64,000 bases of DNA from Nitrosopumilaceae archaeon (GTDB lineage Archaea; Thermoproteota; Nitrososphaeria; Nitrososphaerales; Nitrosopumilaceae). This document shows, piece after piece, positions 35,447 through 45,090 of this stretch. The stretch's first letter is position 1, and the number at the start of each line of letters is the position of its first letter. A model generated the notes under the pieces. It made no database searches. It worked only from the letters and a program-made list of their open reading frames with translations, and was not told where the DNA came from. The position numbers and the translations under genes were made by a program. The stretch lies in the NCBI GenBank assembly GCA_005798405.1, contig SYJQ01000028.1, forward strand, positions 62,001 through 126,000. Direction: 5' to 3'.

Positions 35447-36070
35447 ATGAGTGAACAAGCAGAATCCACAGAAATCAAAAAGAAGATCCTATCCACAGGA
35501 ATTAGAGTAGGAACTCCAGTCAAAACAAAGTTCATGACACCATTCATAACAAAAGCTAGTCCTGAAGGTCTATACATGCTTGACATCGATATAACTTTGG
35601 AAAAAATTAAAACAGCTGCCAAATTCATCAATCGTCTTGGAACCGATAAGCTCATAGTTTGTTCTGCTAGACAATATGCAAATACACCAATTGAGAAATT
35701 TTGTGAAATGCTAGGATCTAAAAAATTACTTGGAAGATTCATGCCTGGCACTCTTACCAATCCATCATTGCCATATTACATTGAACCAAAATTAGTCCTA
35801 ATTTCTGATCCTCAGGTAGATGTTCAAGCAATTACGGAGGCAACTAATGCAGGCATTCCAGTGATTGGGATTTCAAATACAGATAATATCACATCAAAAC
35901 TAGATGTGATTATTCCAGCAAATAACAGAGGAAGAAAAGCTCTCGCCACAGTTTATTGGTTATTGGTTCGTCAAGTTCTCATAGAAAGAGGAGAATTAAA
36001 AGAGGATGAAGCAATGAAATACGAAATCGATGATTTTGAAACAAAGATAACGGAAGAGGAAATAGAGTAA
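35447..36070 (+). CDS. rps2: 30S ribosomal protein S2
   Basis: 207-residue archaeal S2. Motifs: RVGTPVKTKFMTPFI, GLYMLDIDITLEKIKTAA (about 42-59), VCSARQYANTPIEKF, GRFMPGTLTNP and PVIGISNTDN. C-terminal tail is acidic (ETKITEEEIE). Its stop overlaps the next ATG (TAATG), coupling to the MEMO gene. Confidence 0.97.
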   Translation: MSEQAESTEIKKKILSTGIRVGTPVKTKFMTPFITKASPEGLYMLDIDITLEKIKTAAKFINRLGTDKLIVCSARQYANTPIEKFCEMLGSKKLLGRFMPGTLTNPSLPYYIEPKLVLISDPQVDVQAITEATNAGIPVIGISNTDNITSKLDVIIPANNRGRKALATVYWLLVRQVLIERGELKEDEAMKYEIDDFETKITEEEIE

Positions 36071-36903
36071 TGCAAATTAGAACACCGGCAGTAGCCGGAA
36101 TGTTCTATCCCGGTGAAAAAAAAGAATTAAGAAAAACTATCAATGATTGTTTTTTACATAAATTTGGTCCAGGTAAAATTCCACCATCCGATATTAAAAA
36201 GAAAATTTTTGGAATTATTTGCCCACATGCAGGATACATGTATTCAGGTCCAATAGCATGTCATTCATTTTATGCAATCTCATCAGATGCACCAAAATTA
36301 TTTATAATAATTGGACCCAACCATTGGGGACTTGGAAGTAATGTTGCAACAATGAAAAATTGTAAGTGGAATACACCGTTAGGTGATGTAGAAGTTGATT
36401 CAGAAACAGCTGATGAGATTTCTCATCTATCAGAAATAATTGATATTGATTATTTTTCTCATACACGAGAACATAGTTTAGAGGTGCAAATACCAATACT
36501 ACAAGAAATGTATTCAGATTTCAAAATATTACCAATATCTATGATTAATCAAACTGAAGATGCATCAAGAAAAGTGGGAATGGCCATAGCAAAAATTGCA
36601 GGAAAAAACAATACAATGATAATCGGTTCATCAGATTTTACTCATTATGAACAAAATGAATTTGCACATGAGCAAGATATGGCTTTAATTGAACCAATAT
36701 TGAAACTAGATGTAAAAAGATTTTATGATATTTTAGAAGACAGAAACGTAAGCGCTTGTGGATATGGAGCAATTGCATCCACCATGATAGCATGCAAAGA
36801 ATTAGGTGCTACAAAAGGAGAATTGCTCAAATATGCTACAAGCGGAGATGTTACAGGCGATACAAGTTCAGTTGTTGGATATGGATCAATAGTGTTTACT
36901 TGA
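36070..36903 (+). CDS. MEMO1 family protein
   Basis: 277-residue MEMO-type protein, related to class III extradiol dioxygenases. Seen: RTPAVAGMFYPGEKKEL, CPHAGYMYSGPIACHSF, GPNHWGLGSNVA, EHSLEVQIPILQ and GSSDFTHYE with conserved His residues, and a Cys in SACGYGAIAS. Biochemical role in archaea unknown (human MEMO1 has been linked to iron). Nearly always found in this archaeal operon next to mevalonate kinase. Confidence 0.93.
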   Translation: MQIRTPAVAGMFYPGEKKELRKTINDCFLHKFGPGKIPPSDIKKKIFGIICPHAGYMYSGPIACHSFYAISSDAPKLFIIIGPNHWGLGSNVATMKNCKWNTPLGDVEVDSETADEISHLSEIIDIDYFSHTREHSLEVQIPILQEMYSDFKILPISMINQTEDASRKVGMAIAKIAGKNNTMIIGSSDFTHYEQNEFAHEQDMALIEPILKLDVKRFYDILEDRNVSACGYGAIASTMIACKELGATKGELLKYATSGDVTGDTSSVVGYGSIVFT

Positions 36904-37847
36904 AATCTAAAGCTTCAGCACCTGGAAAGGTAATTCTTTTTGGGGAGCATTTTGTAGTTTATGGAGTAAAAGCAATACTATGTGCAATAAACAAACGGAT
37001 TACAGTAAGTGCAAGTACAATACAAGAAAATATAATTTCAATTAAATCAAACATAGGAAATTTAAACATACCACCAAACAAACCAATTACAGAAATTAAA
37101 TCTCCATTGAAACCATTTTATTTTTTAGCAAATAAAATGATGGAAAAACATAATCAAAAAACAGGAATAGAGATACTAGTTCAATCAGAAATTCCTTTGG
37201 GGGTAGGTTTAGGTTCATCGTCTGCTTGTTGTGTAGCAGGTGCAGCAGCTATCTCAAGATTATTTTCTGAAACGTCAAAAGAAGAAATTTTAGAATTAGC
37301 AATTGAGGCTGAAAAAACTATTTTTCAAAATACATCAGGTGCAGATTGTACTGTTTGTACTTTTGGAGGAATTATGGAATATGATAAAAAAAATGGATTC
37401 TCAAAAATAAATTCAGATCATAATTTTCATCTGGTAATTGCAAATTCAAAAATCGAACACTCAACAGAAGCAGTGGTTGCAAATGTAAAACAGTTCAAAG
37501 AAAAAAACGAGGAGAAATTTTCCGAGTTATGTAAAAATGAATCAGAACTGATCAGTAACGTATTGATTCTTTTGAAAAATAATGATTTATCAGGTCTGGG
37601 TAGAAATATGTTAAAAAATCAAGAGTATTTGGAAACAATTGGCATATCTAATGAAAAATTACGTTCAATGATTGAATTGGCCCAAAAATCAGCATTAGGG
37701 GCAAAGATAACAGGTGCTGGTGGGGGTGGATGTATTATCGCATTAACTGATGAATCAAATTTAGAAATAATTATTGATGAATTTAAAAAGAAAAACTATG
37801 AGTGTTTTTCTGCAAAAATTGATTTTAAGGGATTGGATACTTTTTAA
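36900..37847 (+). CDS. mvk: mevalonate kinase
   Basis: 315-residue GHMP kinase making mevalonate-5-phosphate. I place the start at TTG 36900 (MKSKASAPGKVILFGEHFVVYG), which overlaps the MEMO stop; the longer reading frame upstream lies inside MEMO and is not conserved. ATP loop GLGSSSA is at 103-109, and the C-terminal GAKITGAGGGGCIIAL is the third GHMP motif. First isoprenoid gene of the operon. Confidence 0.95.
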   Translation: MKSKASAPGKVILFGEHFVVYGVKAILCAINKRITVSASTIQENIISIKSNIGNLNIPPNKPITEIKSPLKPFYFLANKMMEKHNQKTGIEILVQSEIPLGVGLGSSSACCVAGAAAISRLFSETSKEEILELAIEAEKTIFQNTSGADCTVCTFGGIMEYDKKNGFSKINSDHNFHLVIANSKIEHSTEAVVANVKQFKEKNEEKFSELCKNESELISNVLILLKNNDLSGLGRNMLKNQEYLETIGISNEKLRSMIELAQKSALGAKITGAGGGGCIIALTDESNLEIIIDEFKKKNYECFSAKIDFKGLDTF

Positions 37848-37870
37848 TGGAATGAATATTTGGGGACAAC

Positions 37871-38623
37871 ATGATTCTAATAAAATTGGGTGGCTCAATT
37901 ATCACTAATAAAGAAAAACCATTATCTCCAAGGAAAAAAACGATTGAGAATATTGCTAAATATTTAAAGAAAGTAAATGAGTCAATAATAATCGTTCATG
38001 GTGGGGGTTCTTTTGGGCATTATTGGTCTGTAAAATATGACATGCACACAAAACCAATGAAATACAATGCATATGGAGTATCTGTAGTTAAAAATTCAAT
38101 GATCGAATTAAATAAAATAATTTTGGATGCATTTTTAAAAAATAAATTAAATCCATATTGTCTTCCACCGACAGATTTTATGTCTGGGAATAAACCCATC
38201 ATAAAAAAAATAAAAGAAATTGAAAAAATTGCAAACTCAGGATTAATTCCAATTACATTTGGAGATGCGCTTTGGTATGGTCAGAAAAAAACGTACATTT
38301 TATCTGGAGATAAAATAATGACATATATTTCAAAAATTCTAAAACCAAGATTAGTTGTTTTTGCTCTAAATGAAGAAGGGTTATACCAGGATCTAAAATC
38401 AAAAAAATTAATTCGTGAATTAAAAGGGGAGAATCCAATTATTTCAAAAAATAACATGGATGTTACAGGAGGGATGACTAGAAAAGTTCAAGAAGCAACA
38501 AAGATTTCCAAGATGGGAATCAATGTGTTTTTTGTAAATGGTAACAAACCTGAAAGAATTGTGAAAGCGGTTAAAAATAGGAAATTTGAAGGAACGGTAT
38601 TCAGAGGAAAAAGAAATGAATAA
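37871..38623 (+). CDS. isopentenyl phosphate kinase
   Basis: 250-residue amino-acid-kinase-fold enzyme phosphorylating isopentenyl phosphate to IPP, the last step of the archaeal alternative mevalonate pathway. GGGSFGHYW with His50 is the IPK-specific motif that separates it from fosfomycin and aspartokinase-type relatives. KLGGSIITNKEKP is at the start and DVTGGMTRKV near the C-terminus. Its stop lies inside the idi start (eight-base overlap). Confidence 0.94.
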   Translation: MILIKLGGSIITNKEKPLSPRKKTIENIAKYLKKVNESIIIVHGGGSFGHYWSVKYDMHTKPMKYNAYGVSVVKNSMIELNKIILDAFLKNKLNPYCLPPTDFMSGNKPIIKKIKEIEKIANSGLIPITFGDALWYGQKKTYILSGDKIMTYISKILKPRLVVFALNEEGLYQDLKSKKLIRELKGENPIISKNNMDVTGGMTRKVQEATKISKMGINVFFVNGNKPERIVKAVKNRKFEGTVFRGKRNE

Positions 38624-39257
38624 AGAATATCTTGTTTTAGTGGATAAGGACGACAATCCGATTGGATCAGAAGAAAAAGTAAAGTGTCATTTGCCAAATG
38701 GTAAGCTACACAGAGCGTTTACAGCGTTATTATTTGATAAAAATGGAAAATTAGTTCTAACTCGAAGAGCTAAAGAAAAAATGTTATGGCCAGGAGATTG
38801 GGATGGAACTGTAGCAAGTCATCCAAGGGAGCCTGAAACGTACGTTTCATCAGCAGAAAGAAGAATGCCAGAAGAATTAGGAATTTCATGTAAAATGGAT
38901 TATTTAATGAAATTTGAATATCACGTACCATACAAAGATGTTGGTTCTGAGAACGAGATATGTGGTACATTGATCAGTATTGTTGATGAGTCAATCGGAT
39001 TTAAAATGATTGAAGGTGAAATTGATCAAATAAAGTGGATTTCAGCAAAAGAATTACTTTCAGAAATTAGAAAAAATCCGAAAATATATTGTCCTTGGAT
39101 GTTAATTGCGTTAGAATTACTAAACAAATCAGAAAAATCAATGTTAGAAAAATATAAAAACATTTTATCATCATGGATTAATTCAGAATTACAAGTAGAG
39201 TTGCAAAAAGCAATTAGAACGCATCTTCCAGATGACAAATGGAGATTAGTAAAATGA
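38616..39257 (+). CDS. idi: isopentenyl-diphosphate isomerase, type I (Nudix fold), catalytic Cys replaced by Ala
   Basis: 213-residue type I IPP isomerase. Start ATG 38616 (MNKEYLVLVDKDDNPIG); an upstream start at 38586 lies inside ipk. The fold is clear: HLPNGKLHRAFTALLFD, WPGDWDGTVASHPREPE, the Nudix-like RRMPEELGI, and the ENEIC segment carrying the catalytic Glu. In the E. coli enzyme the segment reads SVCGHPQ with catalytic Cys67; here it is TVASHPR with Ala67 (codon GCA). Other active-site residues look intact. Activity must be altered, or another residue serves. Confidence 0.9.
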   Translation: MNKEYLVLVDKDDNPIGSEEKVKCHLPNGKLHRAFTALLFDKNGKLVLTRRAKEKMLWPGDWDGTVASHPREPETYVSSAERRMPEELGISCKMDYLMKFEYHVPYKDVGSENEICGTLISIVDESIGFKMIEGEIDQIKWISAKELLSEIRKNPKIYCPWMLIALELLNKSEKSMLEKYKNILSSWINSELQVELQKAIRTHLPDDKWRLVK

Positions 39258-40234
39258 AAAAAACAAAAACAATAGAAAAAAATGCAAAAATTGTTAACAA
39301 ATATCTAAATTCAAAACTAAAAGGAAATCCTAAAACACTTTATGATGCTGCATCACATTTGATAATTCACGGTGGAAAAAGACTCAGACCTCATATGGTA
39401 ATCAAGAGTTGTCAAATTTTAAGAGGAAATACAAAGATTGCATTACCAGCTGCTAGTGCAGTGGAAATGATACATAATTTTACATTGGTTCATGACGATA
39501 TTATGGATAATGATGAAATGCGTCATGGTGTACCTACAGTTCATAAAAAATTTGGAATGCCTATTGCAATACTAGCTGGTGATGTGTTATTTTCGAAGGC
39601 ATATCAAATAATTTCAGACTCAAAATTATCTAAAGATGCAAAAATCCAATTAGTTTCTAGATTAGCAAAAGCATGTGTGGATGTCTGTGAAGGACAGCTG
39701 TTAGATGTAAAAATGGCAGAAGAGAAAAGAATCCCATCTCAAAAAGAATACATTACAATGATTGGAAAAAAAACCGCTGCGTTATTTGATGTGTCATGTT
39801 CGATGGGGGCAATTTGCGCAACTGGAAATCAAAAAGATATTTCAAATTTATCAAATTTTGGAAGAAATTTAGGAATTGCGTTTCAAATTACAGATGATCT
39901 TATCGGAGTTATGGGAGACCCAAAAATTACAAAAAAACCTGTTGGAAATGATCTAAGAGAAGGAAAAAAATCCCTTCCAATCCTCATGGCAATACAATTA
40001 GCTAAGGGAAAAGATAAAAAAGTAATTCTCAATGCATTTGGCAATCCTAAAACAACGAAAAACGATCTTAAAGATGCAGTAGACGTAATTCGCTCACTTG
40101 GGATAGAAAAGAATGTAAGAATGCAAGCTCTAGAATATGCAGAAGTAGCAAAACAATCACTTTCAAAATATTCAGGTTCTGCTAAAACAGAATTAATAGA
40201 TCTCTTAGATTTTGTAGTAAAAAGGAGTCTATAA
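39254..40234 (+). CDS. polyprenyl synthase (geranylgeranyl diphosphate synthase-like)
   Basis: 326 residues from ATG 39254, overlapping the idi stop (ATGA). First Asp-rich motif DDIMD at 81-85 and second DDLIG around 214, with the GGKRLRP substrate loop at 40-46. Phe76, five residues before the first Asp, is a chain-length residue typical of archaeal C20 synthases, so GGPP is the likely product for ether lipids. One of two prenyl synthases in the window. Confidence 0.93.
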   Translation: MKKTKTIEKNAKIVNKYLNSKLKGNPKTLYDAASHLIIHGGKRLRPHMVIKSCQILRGNTKIALPAASAVEMIHNFTLVHDDIMDNDEMRHGVPTVHKKFGMPIAILAGDVLFSKAYQIISDSKLSKDAKIQLVSRLAKACVDVCEGQLLDVKMAEEKRIPSQKEYITMIGKKTAALFDVSCSMGAICATGNQKDISNLSNFGRNLGIAFQITDDLIGVMGDPKITKKPVGNDLREGKKSLPILMAIQLAKGKDKKVILNAFGNPKTTKNDLKDAVDVIRSLGIEKNVRMQALEYAEVAKQSLSKYSGSAKTELIDLLDFVVKRSL

Positions 40235-40235
40235 T

Positions 40236-41945
40236 TTGGATGAAGAGACAAGAAAAGAGATTCGAAAAATAGCACTGCAGAATGCATATGATCATGAGGG
40301 AAAAACTCAGGATAAAGTTGTACTAGCAAAAATTCTTGGAACAAAACCAGAATTTAGAACTAGGGTAAAAGAAATTGTTGGAGATATTGCAGAGATTGTT
40401 TCTAAAGTTAATCAGATCTCATTTGAGGAACAAAAAAAGGAAATAGAAGAAAATTTTCCAGAAATTTTAATTCCAAAAGAAAAAATTGAGGAAAGAGAAG
40501 GATTACCTCCATTAAAAGGAGCAGAACAAGGAAAAGTCATAACGAGGTTCCCACCAGAGCCGAATGGATACCCGCATATAGGACATGCCAAAGCAGCCAT
40601 CATTAATGCAGAATATGCAAAAATGTATGGTGGCAAATTCATTTTGAGAATGGATGATACAAATCCAGAAGCTGAAAGAATGGAATACCACGCTGCAATT
40701 AAAGTTGGATTAGATTGGCTAGGAATCAAGTTTGACATTATAAAAAATACTTCAGATGATATGGAATTATTTTATAAAAAGGGAATCGAATTAATCAATT
40801 TGGGCAAAGCTTACGTTTGTACTTGTAAGAGAGATGACATAAGCAATAACAGAAAAGAAAGAAAAGCATGCAAATGTAGTAGAGGGGACATTAAACAAAA
40901 TATTCAAGGTTGGGAGAAAATGTTTGATAAATACAAACCAGGAGATGCGATTGTAAGATTTCGTGGAGATATGAAAGCAGATAATGCAGTAATGCGAGAC
41001 CCTGTACTGTTTAGAATAATTGATGAGAAACATTACACATTAGGAAACAAATATCGAGTTTGGCCAAGTTATGATTTTGCAGTAGCAATTGAAGATAGTA
41101 GTGATGGGGTCACTCATGCATTTCGTTCTAAAGAATTTGAATTAAGAAAAGAGCTAATTGATGCTATTTTAGAGGCATTAAATATGCGAAAACCATATCA
41201 GGATTTCTTTTCTAGGCTCGAATTTAAGGGAATGCCCATTTCTAAGAGAATTCTCAAACCATTGATAGAGGAAGGAAAGGTATCATGGTATGATGACCCA
41301 AGATTACCTACTTTGGAGTCACTCAGAAGAAGAGGAATTAAACCAGAGGCAATAAAAAAATTCATCTTGTCTTTAGGATTAACTAAAGCAAATACACTAG
41401 CACCATTTGACACACTTGAATCATTTAATAGAAAATTTGTAGATGCAGATAGCATAAGGTTGTTTATGGTAAGTAAACCAAAAAAACTTACTATTAAAAA
41501 ACTACCTTTTTTATCGGTAGAAATTCCAAATCATCCAATAAAAGATATGGGTAAAAGAAAAATCAATTTAGATGAAAATTTCTACATCTCAGGAGAAGAT
41601 ACGACAGACATCAAAGAAGGTACTAAAATAAGATTATTAGGATTAGGAAATGTCACAATATCAAAGATCAACGGAGAATTAGAAGGAGAATTCATAGAAG
41701 ATGGAAATACTACAGATATACAAAAAATTCAATGGGTACCACAAAAAGATGTCCACATAATTAAAATTCTAATTCCAAAACAATTGTTTATTGATGATGA
41801 ATTTAATGAAAATAGTTTAGAAGAATTAGAGGCATATGTAGAACCACATTACTTACAATTAAAAGATGGTGAAGAAATTCAATTTGTTAGATTTGGATAT
41901 TGTAGAAAAGATTCACAGAATCAAGCAATCTTTACACACAAATGA
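40236..41945 (+). CDS. gltX: glutamyl-tRNA synthetase (archaeal type)
   Basis: 569-residue class I synthetase; start TTG at 40236 (MDEETRKEIRKIAL). RFPPEPNGYPHIGHAKAA carries the HIGH motif (about residues 112-116) and GMPISKR the KMSKS-like loop (about 332). N-terminal ~95 residues are the archaeal extension, and the C-terminus is the beta-barrel anticodon domain as in GlnRS. Expected to be non-discriminating, charging both tRNA-Glu and tRNA-Gln. Confidence 0.96.
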   Translation: MDEETRKEIRKIALQNAYDHEGKTQDKVVLAKILGTKPEFRTRVKEIVGDIAEIVSKVNQISFEEQKKEIEENFPEILIPKEKIEEREGLPPLKGAEQGKVITRFPPEPNGYPHIGHAKAAIINAEYAKMYGGKFILRMDDTNPEAERMEYHAAIKVGLDWLGIKFDIIKNTSDDMELFYKKGIELINLGKAYVCTCKRDDISNNRKERKACKCSRGDIKQNIQGWEKMFDKYKPGDAIVRFRGDMKADNAVMRDPVLFRIIDEKHYTLGNKYRVWPSYDFAVAIEDSSDGVTHAFRSKEFELRKELIDAILEALNMRKPYQDFFSRLEFKGMPISKRILKPLIEEGKVSWYDDPRLPTLESLRRRGIKPEAIKKFILSLGLTKANTLAPFDTLESFNRKFVDADSIRLFMVSKPKKLTIKKLPFLSVEIPNHPIKDMGKRKINLDENFYISGEDTTDIKEGTKIRLLGLGNVTISKINGELEGEFIEDGNTTDIQKIQWVPQKDVHIIKILIPKQLFIDDEFNENSLEELEAYVEPHYLQLKDGEEIQFVRFGYCRKDSQNQAIFTHK

Positions 41946-41955
41946 GTGAAAAATT

Positions 41956-42825
41956 ATGAAGATAGCACGACTATTACACGAAAATAGTGAAACATATGGT
42001 TTTGTTAAAGGAGACAAAGTTGCTACAAAAGATGAAATAACTTATCAAACTGGAGTTCCAATCCCACAAAGCATCAAAGATTTTCTTTTTGATGGGTGGT
42101 ATGATGAAATCAAAGATCAGTTAGATACTTTACCATATGAAGAAAATATTTCAAAATTTAAATTATTGAGTCCAATTCCAAATCCAAATAAGATCATCTG
42201 TTTAGCTTTTAATTACATAGATCATGCTAAAGAACAAAATCTATTACCGCCAGAAGAACCAGCCATAGTTCTAAAACCAAGAACCACACTAAACGGTACA
42301 GAATCAGACATAATTTGCCCTGATTTTGTTACTCAGTTGGATTATGAGGTGGAATTAGCCTTGATAATTGGTAAAAATTGTAAAAACATAGATGAAAATC
42401 AAGCGAAAGAAGCAATATTCGGATATATGATTCTAAATGATGTTTCGGCAAGGGACATCCAATTCAAGGATAAGCAGTTCACAAGAGGAAAAAGCTTTGA
42501 CACATTTGCACCATCCGGACCATGGATTACAACTGCAGACGAAATAAAAGATCCTCAGAATTTAAGATTGACTACTAAAGTCAACGGAGAGATGCGACAA
42601 AATTCATCTACAAATAACATGTTCATAAAAATACCAGAAATAGTATCAAAATTAAGCAATGTAATGACTTTAGAAAAGGGAGATATTATTTCAACTGGAA
42701 CTCCTGCAGGAGTTATGTTAAACAAGCCAAATGCAGTGTTTCTTAAAAACGGTGATAAAATAGAGATGGAAATTGAAAAATTAGGAATTTTAAAAAATAC
42801 AATTAGATTTGTAAATGTAAATTAG
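41956..42825 (+). CDS. fumarylacetoacetate hydrolase family protein
   Basis: 289-residue FAH-fold protein. Seen: FNYIDHAKEQ, LKPRTTLNGTESDIICP, the metal-ligand DYEVELALIIGKN, GYMILNDVSARDIQFKD, and GDIISTGTPAGV near the end. Family members hydrolyse or decarboxylate 2-oxo acids or acylpyruvates; the substrate here cannot be told. Ten bases after gltX, possibly the operon end. Confidence 0.9.
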   Translation: MKIARLLHENSETYGFVKGDKVATKDEITYQTGVPIPQSIKDFLFDGWYDEIKDQLDTLPYEENISKFKLLSPIPNPNKIICLAFNYIDHAKEQNLLPPEEPAIVLKPRTTLNGTESDIICPDFVTQLDYEVELALIIGKNCKNIDENQAKEAIFGYMILNDVSARDIQFKDKQFTRGKSFDTFAPSGPWITTADEIKDPQNLRLTTKVNGEMRQNSSTNNMFIKIPEIVSKLSNVMTLEKGDIISTGTPAGVMLNKPNAVFLKNGDKIEMEIEKLGILKNTIRFVNVN

Positions 42826-43610
42826 TAAAGAAATTTTTTCATCAGGTTAAATGTAATTTTATGATCTAATGTATTCAATAAAGGTAGTTTCTCTTTACTC
42901 AAAATTTGTATTTTGTTATAATTTTTTTCTGCTCCATAATTTTGTATATATGAAAGGAGATTCAAAGTGTTTTGTTCTGAACCTGAAAACAAAGTTACGA
43001 TTAGTGTCTTATCAAAATGTTCTGAATCAGTTAGAATTGCAGTTGAAACATCACCAAATTCATCTGAGAAAATTATTTTGTTTTGTTTATATAAAGAAAG
43101 CAAAGTATTTTCATCTAAGAATAACCATCTCCACGATTTTACATACTGAGTTATGTTTGTTAGATTTAAGATGCGGTCAAACTGTATTTTACAATTATTG
43201 TTATTTCGAGGAGAAATTGAATAAAAATTCCAAGTTTGAAATATTTTATAATTAAGATTTTCAGCCATCTTAAGAGAGGGTAAATTTTCAATATCAATAA
43301 GCATAAATGAAAATGAAATTTGTTTTTCTTTAGCAATTAATTCTATATGCCTAACTAGTTCTGAAGCTAAACCATGCCTACGAAAATTAGATTTGATTCT
43401 GATTCCTTCAAGCCATACTTGATCTGTAGAGAAAAATGCATGACACATGCCAATGGGGCATTGTTTTTCGATAAGAAACAAATTATCTTCAGATAACCAA
43501 TGATCCCAAACATCTTGAATGTAATCTCCCCATGAAAAAGTATCTCTACAAAAATCCAATACCGAAAATTTATCTGAATTGAGTGCACTTCTAATCATTA
43601 TTTCTCCCAT
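42822..43610 (-). CDS. GNAT family N-acetyltransferase
   Basis: 262-residue protein. The N-terminal half is a GNAT domain: WLEGIRIKSNFRRHGLASELVRHIE (the RxxGxA coenzyme A loop in RRHGLAS, about 78-84). The C-terminal half (about 140-262) is not recognised and may be a second, degenerate acyltransferase-like domain. ATG at 43610, or 43598 (MIRSALNSDK). Substrate unknown. Convergent with the FAH gene by four bases. Confidence 0.82.
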   Translation of the reverse strand: MGEIMIRSALNSDKFSVLDFCRDTFSWGDYIQDVWDHWLSEDNLFLIEKQCPIGMCHAFFSTDQVWLEGIRIKSNFRRHGLASELVRHIELIAKEKQISFSFMLIDIENLPSLKMAENLNYKIFQTWNFYSISPRNNNNCKIQFDRILNLTNITQYVKSWRWLFLDENTLLSLYKQNKIIFSDEFGDVSTAILTDSEHFDKTLIVTLFSGSEQNTLNLLSYIQNYGAEKNYNKIQILSKEKLPLLNTLDHKITFNLMKKFLY

Positions 43611-43649
43611 ATACGAAAAAATATTAAGAATGATGGGCTAAAAACCATA

Positions 43650-43958
43650 ATGGGTAAAATAATAGTTGGAAAAACTGCAGATATTTCTCCTGGAAAAATG
43701 ATCAAAGTTTCCATAGACGGTAAAGACGTAATGGTTGCAAATATTGATGGAAATTATTGTGCAATGGATGATTCCTGTACTCATTCAGGTGCAAGTCTTT
43801 CAGAAGGAAAATTAGATGGTGGAAAAGTGATATGTGGATGGCATAAAGCAGAATTTGATTGTAAAACAGGTAAATTAGTTAAATTTCCCGCTAAAATTAG
43901 AGATGTGGCATCGTATAATGTCTCAATAGAATCAGACAACGTATTTGTAGAGATGTGA
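43650..43958 (+). CDS. Rieske-type [2Fe-2S] ferredoxin
   Basis: 102 residues forming a complete Rieske domain: C43-T-H45-S-G and C62-G-W-H65, the two His/Cys pairs of a Rieske centre. No signal peptide or membrane helix, so a soluble cytosolic electron carrier. Similar proteins serve dioxygenase systems or nitrite reductases; the partner is not visible here. Confidence 0.95.
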   Translation: MGKIIVGKTADISPGKMIKVSIDGKDVMVANIDGNYCAMDDSCTHSGASLSEGKLDGGKVICGWHKAEFDCKTGKLVKFPAKIRDVASYNVSIESDNVFVEM

Positions 43959-43994
43959 CTATATACTTCAAATTGGAAATAAAGGATGTAAAAA

Positions 43995-44264
43995 ATGGCT
44001 GACGATAAACAAAACAAAGAAGCAATGAAAGAAGCAATAGAGACACTAAATCAAATTGCTACAAATCATTCAACTCCAAAGACAATTAAAAAATCCATTA
44101 CTGATCTGATAACAGATTTGACCAATGAGGAGTATTCACTGTCAGTAAGAGCTAACAATACAATTAGTTTACTAGATGATGTAACACAAGATCCTAATAT
44201 GCCGTCATATGTAAGAACACAGTTATGGCAAGCGGTCTCAAAGCTAGAAAGCATAAGAGAATAA
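43995..44264 (+). CDS. UPF0147 family protein
   Basis: 89-residue helical protein with the archaeal UPF0147 pattern: AIETLNQIATNHSTPKTIKK near the start, SVRANNTISLLDDVTQDPNMP (in parts) and YVRTQLWQAVSKLESI at the end. Function unknown; widely conserved in Archaea. Confidence 0.88.
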   Translation: MADDKQNKEAMKEAIETLNQIATNHSTPKTIKKSITDLITDLTNEEYSLSVRANNTISLLDDVTQDPNMPSYVRTQLWQAVSKLESIRE

Positions 44265-44289
44265 ATCCCATATTAGTTTAATCATAATA

Positions 44290-45048
44290 TTGAAAATAGA
44301 AGAATATCTAAAATCATTACCAGAAAAAATAGTGAGTGGGGAAGACGTTCAATTACCAGATAAATCATTTAGAGAGATATTCAATTTTGTAAATTTAGGA
44401 AAAAATGATATTTTTTATCACCTTGGATGTGGAAATGGAAAAGGAATTGCGTTGGCATTAAAAGAATATAATGTAAAAAAAGCGGTTGGAATAGATAATA
44501 ATCCAGATAAAATAAAACAAGCAAAAGAAATTCTTAATCAAGATAATTTAGCAGGAGAGTTAATTTGTGAAAATATACAAAATGTAGATATTTCTAATGC
44601 CACTGTAATTTTGTTTTGGTTTACTAATGAAGATATCATCAACAATATGATGAAAAAATTTGGAGATCTAAAACAAAGTACAAAGATAATCACGCTTTGG
44701 GGACCTTTACCAGATTGTCTTCCTGAAAAAGTAGAATTTCCATATATAATTAACCAAATTCCTTTTAGGAAAGCAAACAGTTTGCAAGAACAATTGTTGG
44801 CAATTTTTGGGGTAAAATGTGTAGATTTTGTAACTGCATGGGAATTTGCAGAGAGGTACACAAAAGCAATTAGTACTCCTGAAATTGGAAATGATAGATT
44901 CTTAACAATAATACAAACTCTAGTAATTTGGATTAATGCAAGAAATTTAGGAGTTTCTTGCGGAGAGAAAATACCGGAATCTATTCAGACGTATATAGAT
45001 ATAATGAAAACACATTTTGGTATTGATTTTGAATATCTTTTAAAATAA
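44290..45048 (+). CDS. SAM-dependent methyltransferase-like protein
   Basis: 252 residues; start TTG 44290. A class I methyltransferase core with motif I YHLGCGNGKGIAL (about 54-66), AVGIDNNPDKIKQAK as motif II, and NVDISNATVILFWFTNE as the motif IV region. The shape (a helical cap followed by the Rossmann core and FYHLGCG) resembles DOT1-like archaeal methyltransferases, but that is a loose match. Substrate unknown. Confidence 0.78.
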   Translation: MKIEEYLKSLPEKIVSGEDVQLPDKSFREIFNFVNLGKNDIFYHLGCGNGKGIALALKEYNVKKAVGIDNNPDKIKQAKEILNQDNLAGELICENIQNVDISNATVILFWFTNEDIINNMMKKFGDLKQSTKIITLWGPLPDCLPEKVEFPYIINQIPFRKANSLQEQLLAIFGVKCVDFVTAWEFAERYTKAISTPEIGNDRFLTIIQTLVIWINARNLGVSCGEKIPESIQTYIDIMKTHFGIDFEYLLK

Positions 45049-45090
45049 TTTTTGTGTAATCCTTTTATTTTATGTTAACCATACACAATC

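Noticed and set aside
36756-36899. Longer N-terminus for mevalonate kinase reaching into the MEMO gene
   Set aside because: The conserved kinase start (ASAPGKVILFGEH) follows the TTG at 36900; the upstream part is not kinase-like and lies within MEMO.
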